DNA from: Viola odorata
Taxonomy: Eukaryota; Streptophyta; Magnoliopsida; Malpighiales; Violaceae
Length of the DNA: 64,000 nucleotides
Direction: 5' to 3'
Assembly (NCBI GenBank): GCA_963691705.1
Contig: OY829544.1
Coordinates: forward strand, 36,167,917-36,231,916
In this document: piece after piece, positions 54,641 through 64,000 of the stretch
How positions within the stretch are numbered: position 1 is the stretch's first letter
Layout: every line of letters begins with the position of its first letter
Translations under genes and position numbers: made by a program
The notes under the pieces: generated by a model
Seen by the model: the letters and a program-made list of their open reading frames with translations, nothing else
Database searches by the model: none
Told to the model about the DNA's origin: nothing

Positions 54641-56574
54641 TAGGTTTTAAAGATTCAACATTTCCTAAATTTGTAGGAGTGATCCTTGTTGTTTGATGAA
54701 ACGGTATAGTTTCAGGACAACAAAAGGTACAATCCAGAAGTTTTCTTCCTAAATTCTTAAAACCAATTCTGGCATGAGCTAATGTGCACTGTCTTTATGC
54801 CATTTGGCACTATTTTCTTCTACGGATAGGAATTGCAAGTTAGGGTATTTGAACTTCGAGACGTAACCCACTAATGACGCATGTTTGCTGATATTTTTTT
54901 GCTCTGCATTTCCATTAATTTCCTTCTTAACCTAAATGAGCTTTTCCTTTTGTAAAGTGCTTGCACAAAGTACAAATTGTACATTCATGATGGTTAACCA
55001 TAACATCAAGCTCCCTGATGTAATTTGGCAAATATTCACACCAACTCACGCAAATATAGAGTTTTGTATTAATTATGATCTTTTTATGAATGAAACGGTT
55101 TCCTACTATAAATATCAAGTTTTAAAGTATTTGATTTTTTTTTTCAAAAATCATCAAATTTTCGGTCCCGAAAGTTAGCAAAGTTTTTTCTCACAAGTTT
55201 TAATACAACTGCATACCATGGATTCGAACTTGAAATCCTTGCTAGTTGATCTACATGTTTGTGAGTATCGTGAATGATGTTGTACTATACGAATTCAATG
55301 AAAACATTAAACACAATGAAACGCGACAATGCTGGAACGAAATTAGTCTTCTATTCAAAAGAATAAAAATGACACTTAAAGAGATCGAATAATAAGCACA
55401 ATGTAGTCTCGGAGCAAATCAAAATTCTAACAAATAAGTAGCTCGTTGATAATCTTATTTCATGCTAAATGGTAAAATAATAGAAAGAAAAAATATATAT
55501 ATCATGATTCTTGAGGGTTTGCTTTTGGGCTGTTGAGGTGTCAAATGTGTGTGATAAATAATCAAACCAAACATCAACAACAAGCTTTAATTGATGAAAC
55601 AGTTGAAGGTTAGGGATATAGAGGATAAACTTGTACATCAACTATCTTTTTTATTTTTTAATAGGCGTAGGTGAGATTCGAATCCGAATCCGATTAAATC
55701 CTTATTATTTTATTTTTGGTCCATGTGTTACAAAAATTTATTAATTTGGTTCTTGTGGTCCAAAAATGACTAATTTAGTCTATGTAGTACGGAACTTTTG
55801 TTAGTTTTATCTCTGAACAAGTTGCTACATGCTACATGTTGGAAGTAATGACGTGTCGGTAAATACAATGGCATGTAGATTAAAAAAATTCCAAATAAAT
55901 AAAAAAATATAAAAAGTACTATTTTTTTAAATTCGGAACTTTAAAAAAAGAAAAAATAACAAAAATTTAGTTAAAAATCAGAATATATTAAAAAAATTAA
56001 AAATTAAATAAATCTATTGAAATTAAAAGAAAAAGATAATACAAATTAAACTAAAAACCAAAAATATTAAAAAACAAAAGCACGAATTTCAAAAATATTA
56101 ATGGAAAAATATAGGACTTTCTAAACATTCCCCACGCTTCATGCATTTACGCAATAGTCTCAAATAGATTTTTATATTTATAAGTGTCACAAGTAGATTC
56201 TTACCGTTGTCAAAGTGTTCCAAATAGGTCAAACTATTTAATTTAAATCATTTTTTATTTCTTAGAAATTCCAAAAACTAATTTTTATTATTAATATCTG
56301 ACATGGATTTAAAAAAATAATAAAATTTATTGACGAGGTAACTAATAAAAAAATACTTTCTTTCCCATAAACGTATACTCATATTAGCACCCGCCCATTT
56401 GCTAGCCTATTCCTATTGTGTAGTGAAGTGCAAAACATAAATCAAATCTTTAAAACATTATTAGGCCAGGAGTAATGGAAGTAATAGTCTCAAATAGACC
56501 TAGTCAGAGATGAGGTCGGGTCGAATCATACCTTTTGGTCCCTTAATTAGGCCAGGAGTAGTGGTTAACTACAG
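54641..56574. other. AT-rich region, no gene; holds direct repeat copy 2
   Basis: Besides the 74-bp repeat copy at 55510-55584, AT-rich sequence with repeat-like GGTCCATGTGTTAC and GGTTCTTGTGGTCC phrases near 55725 and 55756 suggests old retrotransposon flank. No ORF with family features. Confidence 0.5.
55510..55584 (+). repeat. 74-bp direct repeat, copy 2
   Basis: Second copy of 54385-54458. It is followed by CTTTAATTGATG and not by HIR sequence. Confidence 0.85.
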
Positions 56575-57330
56575 GCAGGGGCGGATCCTTGAAGGGACTG
56601 CAGCCCCCAAACTTTTCAAAAAAAATTTAATATATACATTATTGTTCGGTTCGAGCCGATGATACGAGCAATTTTACCTAAAAATAAATAAAATTTTGAA
56701 CCAAAATTGCTAAAATGTGGAATAAAATAAAACAAAATAATTAGTACACAGTAAGAGACGAAAATTCCGCTCTATAGTTCGATAAAAATTCGCTTGTAAG
56801 CGATAAAAATTTGAACATAAGAGATAAAAGTTTAAAAAAAATTAAACCCAACCCACACCAAAATCCTTTCAATTAAATCCCAAATCCTCATTTTCCAAAT
56901 CATCACTACCAATAAATCCGTGCCAAAGTCAATTCAATTTCTGCTAAAATCCAATCCCTCTATTTAATTCAATTTCTACACCAAATCATCACATATCGAT
57001 CACCCTCTCAATCTCTCATTCAATTCCAATCCTAAAGTAGAGAACAATTGTAAAAAGTACGTATATTATATGAATTCTAATGTATAATTTCTTTTTCTAT
57101 ATTGTCTTCTTATTTATCTTTTTGTTAAGTTTATCTAAATATTTATTATTTAGTGACGGATACAAATACTCTTAAATATTTTTCTAATTTTTCATTCAGC
57201 TCGCTTGCCTTCCTATTCAAATACTCAAAAAAAAAAAATTCAGGGACAGTTCCCTTTAAAATACTCCAAAAAAAAAATCAGCGCCCCCGAATTCCTACAC
57301 CTCCTTAATACATATTCTGGATTCGACTGA
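56575..57330. mobile_element. Putative non-autonomous DNA element with GGGGCGGATCC end
   Basis: The left end GCAGGGGCGGATCCTTGAAGG with GCAGCCCCC, and the right part CCCCCGAATTCCTACACC to TCTGGATTCGACTG, resemble a common plant element end. Flanks share ACTACA. Inverted symmetry is partial. Confidence 0.4.
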
Positions 57331-57689
57331 CTACAAGCTACAGGGTGTTGGGGCTTTTGGCAGTTAATGGTACATAGGCCCTGTGATTAAAAGGGATGGT
57401 GCTGGCCTGTTGGGTATTTATGGCTAATTTATATAGTAGGTCGCCTCTAATGAACGATTCGTATTTATTATGTTCATGAGCAGTGCGATGAATTGCTACC
57501 ACGTGTCCTTACTAGACATTAGTCTCTCTCTATCCATTTTCTTACTAAAATGGGTAGTTACTAAAATTATCAATTAGGAAATATTAATCATGACTAGAAT
57601 TTGTACTTGGTTTAACTCCTTATTTGTATTTTTATCATTAACAAAATAACCAATGAGTTATATGTTATTGGTTACTAATCATGACTTAG
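57331..57689. other. AT-rich stretch, nothing recognisable
   Basis: No coding pattern or clear repeat found between the two neighbouring elements. Confidence 0.5.
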
Positions 57690-57940
57690 GGATTGAGCTC
57701 CTCTAATTTTCTCTTAAACATGACCAGTCATGTTAAAAGAATCTGAACCGTTCAATAAAATTGAACGGATGAGATTAAAAATTAAAATAATTAATGAGTT
57801 GACCACTTGTTAAATTTTATTAACTGGTCAACTCATTAATTACTTGAATTTTTAATCTTATCCGTTCAATTTTATTGAACGGTTCAGATTCTTCTAACAT
57901 GACTGGTGATGTTCAAGGAAAAATTAAAGGAGTCGGATCC
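57690..57940. mobile_element. 251-bp near-perfect foldback MITE
   Basis: GGATTGAGCTCCTCTAATTTT at the left faces AAATTAAAGGAGTCGGATCC at the right. The two halves pair almost throughout, for example GAATCTGAACCGTTCAATAA with its complement, and GAGTTGACCA with TGGTCAACTC near the centre. Flanks ATGACTTAG (57681-57689) and ATGATTTAT (57941-57949) could be a decayed 9-bp TSD. A transcript would fold into a long hairpin. Confidence 0.75.
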
Positions 57941-57949
57941 ATGATTTAT

Positions 57950-58504
57950 ATAGAAAAGTTTAAAACTTTTAATTCGTATATGTAGCTCGCTATTTTTCGA
58001 GCTTTATATTAATTTATAATTCGACAAATATATAATTTTTTTAGTTGGTCTAAAAACGAAGCGTATGTTTTAACTGTTGGAAAAGAGTTTTGATTATATC
58101 ATTTTAAACTCGTTACAACATAAGGGCCAAAGGTAGTCATTGTTTTGTTTTGTTTTTTATTAATTTTTCATATTTACCATTGCAAAATTTTAAATTCTTT
58201 TATATCGGTCTTTAAATTTCTGTTTATTCTACATTACTCCTTTATATTTATCCCTGGGTTTTTTTTTCATCTTTTCTTGCCCCCAAAACATTCACTCAGG
58301 GTAAAACCACATACATTTCACAAACGTTCCTACCATAAAAGAGTCCCTAAATGTATTGTTTAATCCTAAATAAAATTAATGATTCTGAATACTATCTTCT
58401 CTACAAATTAAAAAACAAGAAAATGTATACGGCCATGTTTGGCCCAGTCGGTGCATCATGGTCGACAAACATGTAGCAGACCGTACTTAAAAGTTAAAAC
58501 CAGC
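57950..58504. other. AT-rich stretch, no gene supported
   Basis: The ORF at 58145-58363 is hydrophobic low-complexity translation of T-rich DNA. Nothing else is seen. Confidence 0.5.
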
Positions 58505-58555
58505 CCATAACATACTTTTTCCTTTTTTTCTTTATAAAAAAACCATAACATACTG

Positions 58556-59600
58556 TTTTTTTTAATAGGCTGATCTTTATTACAAAAGAAAGAATAGAAA
58601 AATGTCATGAAGCACATGACAAAACAAAACAAACACGCTTTCTGGCCTAACTACCCAGGAAAGAAAGAAAGAAACAAATCAAACCCAGCACAAACACGCT
58701 GCTGCACAACAGCAGCCCCGCAACCCTCCACAGCAGAACCACCAAGACAACCCAGCCTTAGCTGATGGGTATCACGCCCCAAACAAGAAGCCAAGACGAG
58801 GAGAGGAGCATTTGCGTCGACGTGTAGGGGAATGTAGGATCGCGACTACGAAGCCACTGATGCCAGGTGGCGAAGATGATGTTGATCGTACGAAACTCGC
58901 AGAAAATCTGTTGGTTGAAAACAACTCCGTTACGTTAGTTCCAAACAGACCAGAGGATGGTGTACAACAAGATTTTTCACATGGATCCCAACTGCGTCGT
59001 CATGGCACCTAGCATCTTGCCCCAACAAGACCAGAGAGCGGCTAGGGTACCTAGAGCCACCCACGAGACACCCACCCAGTGCATAAAAAAACTCCATATT
59101 TGCACCGTGACTCGACAATGGAGAAGCAGATGGTTTGCATTTTCCTCCAAGTCCGAGCATAGGGACAAAGGCTATCCTCCACGGCTAGAATGCGTCGATT
59201 GCGAAGGAAACCTCGCGTAGCAAGCCTGTCCTGCAATGCCAGGCAAACCATAAGCTCAACGCGGTGAGGAGCTAACTTGCTCCAACACGAGTACAACACG
59301 TCATTCCTCCGATCACTAAAGCGTTGGAGCTCTAAACCTCTACACATCGACCTAACAGTCTAGGTTCCATGACAAAGTGTCCCGTTCTTGGCCTGCTTGA
59401 GGACTAGGCAGTTGCCCCGTCATGGTGGTCAACTCCTCCACTTCCCATTCGAACAACCCCCTCCTCCAGACCCACTTCCAAGCCCACCTATTTCCTTCCC
59501 AAACCCCAAAATCCTCCACCGCACCCAGCTGATTCAAGGATAAGGAGTACAAGCGGGGATACCTGCACGCAAGAGGGATTCAGGTGACCCAAGGATCCCA
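58556..59600 (-). mobile_element. 5'-truncated LINE with TSD
   Basis: The minus strand carries the end of a LINE ORF2: VELMVCLALQDRLATRGFL and, in a second frame, LEENANHLLLHCRVTVQIWSF, the reverse-transcriptase zinc-binding region, with a frameshift between (near 59160) and later stops. The 3' end is at the left: AATAAA (complement near 58573) followed by a poly-A tract (T run, 58556-58563). CCATAACATACTG occurs on both sides (58543-58555, 59601-59613), a 13-bp TSD. Confidence 0.85.
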
Positions 59601-59611
59601 CCATAACATAC

Positions 59612-61942
59612 TGTTGCTACCCGAATTTGATTTTTTCGTCACAACTTTACGCATTTTATTTATTTATCGCATTATTAGTCCGTCTAAGTCAAATTTCTAT
59701 CAATTTTTGATCTTCGGCTATTTTTTTTAATATTCCGCGTCATTTCATGCCTTTTTTAGTTTTTCGTATTTTTGACTGTCTTTTCGCTCGAACTTCTATC
59801 GGTCCCGAGTAAGTTTCCTCGGACCGTAGATCGAACGATTTATTTCTTTAATTGACAATTATCTAATATTTTTCTCTTTCGAGTCATCTAGTTTGGTTTC
59901 GTTCAATTTTTATCGTTATGGCATTTATTTTGCGTCCGAACTTTTAACATTTTCGAACGAGAAAATTCGGACGTTAAACCAAACTTTTTTCTTTATTTAC
60001 TGTCTACTAGTTATTTAGTCTTATTTTTCTGCATATTTTGGTCCTCTCGGTTTGGGCAATTGTTCATTTCAAATGAATTCACTCGTACCATAGCTCGAAC
60101 CGAAAATATCTCGTTAGTATGGAATTAATGCATTAATGCACAATTAATGCATACTCATCCAAAATCGCGTCACCTTTCCTCCTAGATAGCCTCGCCGATG
60201 ACGATCCATCATCACGAACATCCCATCGATCAACCTTGGCCACAAACCTAAACTTGGCCCTCACTCCGGCCATGTTCATCCCTTCCATGCCGACGATCAT
60301 TCTCGGCCACACAAATGCCCAAACCGACTCCAATATTTCCCTATAAATACCCAGCTCCAAGAAAGGCATCAAGGGGACATAAATTCACTCTCACTCTCAA
60401 TTTCATGCACTTCCTTCTTGGCATAAGCACTCCCGACAAGGTAATTTTTCCTCTCTAGCTTTTCAATCAATTTTCATTTATGCTTTCAATCAATTAATTA
60501 ATTGCTCAAGCTTGTTTTAAATATTCTATTTTCAAGTGAAAATCATCATGCTTGCTTCAATTTAATTGTTCGTTGCTTAAATTAATTAATTGCTAAGTTG
60601 TTGGTTTAATTATGTATTTTCATTTTTGTTAAAATCGCCACTGTTTTGAGCTAAATTCCTTGCTGTTTTGCGTTGATTGAACTACTGTTGTGTTTCTGGT
60701 TTTATTTGTGTTTATTTTTGTTGGGTTTCATCGCCTAGTTTTACCTTGGTTGCCGGTCATGGCGCCGACGACGCAAGGAAGAAGAAAGGGAGAAGAAGGT
60801 CTGACGCGGGAAAGAAAAGGGAAAGGTGATGGGCTTGATTTCATCCAAACCCATCTTGTTTTAAATGAAATGTTGGGCTTGATTTCATCCCAAGCCCAGC
60901 TGCTGTTTTGACAAGGATATTGGGCCCGACCTATTTATTTCTCGTAACTTTCGTGTTTAATTTTTCGCATGATTTTTTGTATGAGATAAATTGTTTATTT
61001 TATTTTCGTGTTTAATTATCGTATGCATTTCTAGTATGCTTACATGTGATAAATGATTTATTTGTTTGCTTACCATGTTTATTTAATTAATCACTTGTTA
61101 AAAATCAAATAAATGTTTGTACGCTTTTATTATTTATTATTTTTTGAATTATCGCTAACACTTTCACTTTGTAGGGTAAAATTTAAGTCTTCGCTCGAAA
61201 GTACGCTTTCTACCCCTCTTTTATTTATTCAATGCTTTCCGCAAATATTATTCGTATGCATGTTTGTTTAGAAAATGCTAAAAACTCAAAACATATTTGT
61301 ATGCATGACATATAGAATTGTTAGAATTAAAATCAATTCACATGAATAATTTGTGTAATCACTTGCTTTAAATGCCATGATTAAATGTTTATTTCCATGC
61401 TCATATCCATACATGTGTTTTAGTGGCTTCGATCCCACACGGTTTATTGCATTCATTAATCGGTATTTTGTTAGTTATGCATGATAGATCACGTAGTAAT
61501 TAATTTAATCATGCATGACCCGATGATAATAAAAGGGACGCCCACTTTAGTAAAAACGGTAACAATTCCATTAAACAAAAATACTTGCCCCGAAGTTGTC
61601 CCGAAGTTCTCCCGACCCTACGAAATACTAAAACGGCGCTTCCTCTGAGGGTCCAATTACGTGTTATTAAATATTTATTTTAACACCTCTTTTACCGGTA
61701 ATCTTTTCGGATGTGACTCGGGTGCCTAACACCTTCCCGAGTCCATAATACGACCCCGAACCTTTGTTCTTGGGTTTAGAACCTTTTTGCCTTAGCTTTT
61801 ATTTTTTATGCCATGACGATTAGGTTCCCTAAACCTATAAATAAATAGAGTGGCGACTTCATTTTGCATTATGCGAGGCATCCTTTTATTGCTCTGCATC
61901 CCTCCCGAACCGTTCGCCTAAAACCGAAAAGGGGGTGCGACA
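59612..61942 (+). repeat. 5' LTR of Tat/Ogre element 3 (2331 bp)
   Basis: Starts TGTTGCTACCCGAATTTG and ends GGGGGTGCGACA. Its last third shares blocks with LTRs 1 and 2 on the opposite strand (CGACCCCGAACC, AGAGTGGCGACTTCATT). Start and leader resemble element 1 more than element 2. ORFs at 60133-60372 and 60690-60911 are unsupported. Confidence 0.82.
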
Positions 61943-61945
61943 GTT

Positions 61946-61963
61946 TGGCGACTTCACTAGGGA
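61946..61963 (+). other. Primer binding site of element 3
   Basis: TGGCGACTTCACTAGGGA, three bases after the LTR end; same sequence as in element 2. Confidence 0.82.
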
Positions 61964-62489
61964 TCGTTTTTTAGGGTCGGAGCCGGTTTTGTTTATTTTT
62001 TAGGTGTTTATTTTTTATTATCTACTCGCTTTAAATAAATTGCTTTCGTGATTGTTATTTGTTATTCGCTTTGATAAATTGTTCATACGCATTTCACGCA
62101 TTCAATGCCTTATCGTCAGGCTATGTTTCCAAATAAAAATTAGGAGGTTAGTAGTGGCGCCCTATGGACCTAGTGTCCCAGTATGTGTCCACGAATTCCA
62201 ACTCGGACTAGAACCCCTAAATGGATTGAAAAGTGGCCTAATTCCGCAAGGGATCGGTTGACGCTCTATGATTCATTTACTGAGGGACCACTTCTATGGT
62301 ATCGTCCGGGAACTTTTTAGCCAGTTAGAAATAGTCAAAATTAGAGCCCCAGCATATGCATCATGTTCATGCATTTATTTCGTTGATACCATGTATTTAT
62401 GTGTTACGGCTTTACTTTATGTTTATATTGCCCTCATATTTCATTTTTTTTAATTCACTAACGCAAGAATTTTACTTCTCAAACCACCC

Positions 62490-62850
62490 CCACTTTTGTC
62501 AAATTTTGTGCGGCGGTTCACACCCCCACTTTCGTCAAAAAATTTGTGCGGCGGTTCACACCCCCACTTTCATCAAAATTTTGTGCGGCGGTTCACACCC
62601 CTACTTTCGTCAAAATTTTGTCAATTTTGTGTGGTGGTTCACACCCTCACTTTCGTCAAAATTTTGTCAATTTTGTGCGGTGGTTCACACCCTCACTTTC
62701 GTCAAATTTTGTGCGGCGGTTCACACCCCCACTTTTCGTCAAATTTTTTGTGTGGCGGTTCACACCCCCACTTTCGTCAAAATTTTTGTGTGGCGGTTCA
62801 CACCCCCACTTTCGTCAAAATTTAGTATGGCGGTTTACCCCCCACTTTCG
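62490..62850. repeat. Minisatellite in element 3 leader, about 9-10 copies
   Basis: Units of about 35-54 bp around GCGGCGGTTCACACCCCCAC followed by TTTCGTCAAAATTTTGT; some units repeat the GTCAATTTTGT tail. All three forward frames remain open through it, which explains overlapping low-complexity ORFs at 62356-63000. Confidence 0.9.
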
Positions 62851-63944
62851 TTAATTTTGATAGCATGTATATATTCCAATTTGCTTCGTTATTTTCATTT
62901 GTCTCCATTTTTTTCCCGCTTTCCTTGCGATTTTATTTTATATCCTTTCAATTTATTAAATTTCATCCTCGTATTTGCTTTTGTTAAATCATTATTCTAA
63001 TTTTCAATTTATTCTGAATTTAGATGCTACTGATTAGTTTCTTTTCTTTCCTACTTGCAGAACAGAGGTATGAAGGGAAGTTGTACATTAGTCGAGCCTA
63101 CGACTTTAAACAAGGGCGCTTCGTGGGAGGCAATCCACTTGTTCTTTTCAATATTTCTATTTTTTGTTAATTTTAAATTCAGCATCTTGGGATATCTTTT
63201 CCCTCTGGACTTACTATTTAAATCCCTTTTTTTTTTCAAGTACAGCGAGGCTTATAAATTTGGGGGAAAGCGAGTGAAGTAATGACCTAAAGAAGGTGTT
63301 GGAAAACGTCAAAGTGCATTTTTCGGGGAAGTTCCTTTTCCTTTAGTCTAAGCCCTTTTACAGTCTTTGTACAGTCATTTTTTTTACATTAGGGGCAATT
63401 TTGAATTTATCCTCTAAAACTGTTAACTTTTCGAGTTTTGTAGTTGTAAAAAATTTGCTTTGCTTAAAAAGAAAAAAAAAATCCACACTACCCTCGTAAA
63501 TTGAGCATGTTCATCATTTTATTGCGTCACAGATGACTTGCGTATTCATTTGAAATTATATGACATGCATGATCTCGTCTGTTAGCTCTTATATCCATGA
63601 CATATTTTAGACGTAAGTAGTCACAATCATATCCCTGTGAGCATTTTGGGCCTTCACGCCTTATTTCTTTCATGAGTCAAATGCTAAAACTAAGTGCTAG
63701 TTAGATTTGCATAATATCCAAGGTACATGCACCATCAAACATGGGATAATAGTAAAATGACATTGGACTTTGCTTTTGTTCTCTTCCACGTTTTTCACTT
63801 TTTCACTTTTTGTCAATCAAACACATATCTTCGTACACCATTGTACAAATCTATCAACCACCCAAAAGCCTTTTATCTTTCCAAGTGAGTAGTGCTCGAC
63901 TGGGACCACTAAACTGGAATTGAAAATACATATCGAGTAAGGGA

Positions 63945-64000
63945 ATGACAAAGGAAGCCCTTAGGGAATCACTAATGAATAAGCGTCAGAAGAAGGCCGA
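63945..64000 (+). CDS. Possible start of an ORF of element 3, cut by the window edge
   Basis: ATG at 63945 opens MTKEALRESLMNKRQKKA, still open at base 64000. It is basic and Lys/Arg-rich. It could be the first internal ORF of element 3, but 18 codons are too few to identify it. Confidence 0.25.
   Translation, partial: MTKEALRESLMNKRQKKA

Larger units (their letters stand above)
61964..64000 (+). mobile_element. 5' internal region of Tat/Ogre element 3, truncated by the window edge
   Basis: The leader begins GGTCGGAGCCGG and includes the block shared with elements 1 and 2 (62275-62330, GGTATCGTCCGGGA...AGCCAGTTAGAA). A minisatellite follows (62490-62850), then T-rich sequence with a pyrimidine tract and TTGCAG at about 63055-63060 that could be a splice acceptor. 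No ORF1 like the one in element 1 is visible by 64000. Confidence 0.75.

Noticed and set aside
62356..63000. 214-codon ORF and two shadows
   Set aside because: All three frames stay open only because of the minisatellite; the repeated peptide CGGSHPHF is a consequence of that.
1..64000. tRNA, rRNA or organellar insertion
   Set aside because: I saw no cloverleaf with expected box sequences, no rRNA-like segment and no chloroplast or mitochondrial genes.

Overview
This window is nuclear DNA from a flowering plant, most likely a eudicot; I cannot name the species. The evidence is intron-bearing plant genes (a plastid J20-type co-chaperone and a CER2/CER26-type BAHD protein), Tat/Ogre-lineage Ty3-gypsy retrotransposons with an extra ORF1 and a second RNase H, and AT-rich intergenic DNA full of plant MITEs. 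Only two loci look like intact host genes: DNAJ20-like (46467-47675, +, two exons) and CER26-like (49891-51535, -, two exons). They are convergent. Nearly everything else is transposable-element DNA, much of it nested.

Layout. (1) 1-9041: minus-strand Tat/Ogre element 1, cut by the window edge. It is a deletion derivative with a complete 583-codon ORF1, a gag lacking the capsid domain, no protease or RT catalytic region, an integrase tail, a PBS (5984-6001) and an LTR (6005-9041). (2) 9042-28623: minus-strand Tat/Ogre element 2, with long 3' UTR, INT, two RNase H domains, RT, PR, gag, ORF1, leader, PBS and an LTR of about 3.15 kb. It is decayed by stops and frameshifts. Its protease and RT active sites are each missing an aspartate, and ORF1 is split by an opposite-strand solo LTR (22817-24453, TSD CTGAC). 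(3) 28624-31740: a truncated hAT-like element and fragments of inverted-repeat elements. (4) 31740-37080: a plus-strand LINE 3' end that has received a 147-bp MITE with a 9-bp TSD and a 4.3-kb mariner-like element (DD39D transposase with one in-frame stop), which also carries what looks like a captured host-gene fragment. (5) 37471-43840: a Stowaway MITE, a foldback element with a perfect 10-bp TSD, a decayed hAT (DUF4371-type) pseudogene holding its own 894-bp MITE, and a Pack-MULE-like element carrying extensin-like sequence. (6) 43851-52480: the two host genes among degraded Stowaway and Tourist MITEs. (7) 52581-54302: a second Pack-MULE-like element carrying the N-terminal part of an alpha-expansin gene. 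(8) 54303-59613: an HIR-gene fragment beside a 74-bp duplicated segment, MITEs, and a 5'-truncated minus-strand LINE with a visible TSD. (9) 59612-64000: the 5' part of a third Tat/Ogre element on the plus strand, with LTR, PBS, conserved leader and minisatellite, running off the edge.

The most interesting material is a set of elements with inverted arms of roughly 280-320 bp (30555-31247, 37946-38745, 42342-43840, 52581-54302). Their arms share sub-repeats and ACGT-core motifs, and two carry recognisable host-gene pieces. Next are the mariner with the apparent captured gene and intron, and the element-1 derivative that keeps ORF1 open while shedding enzymes. All identifications come from reading the translations and motifs; no database search was run.
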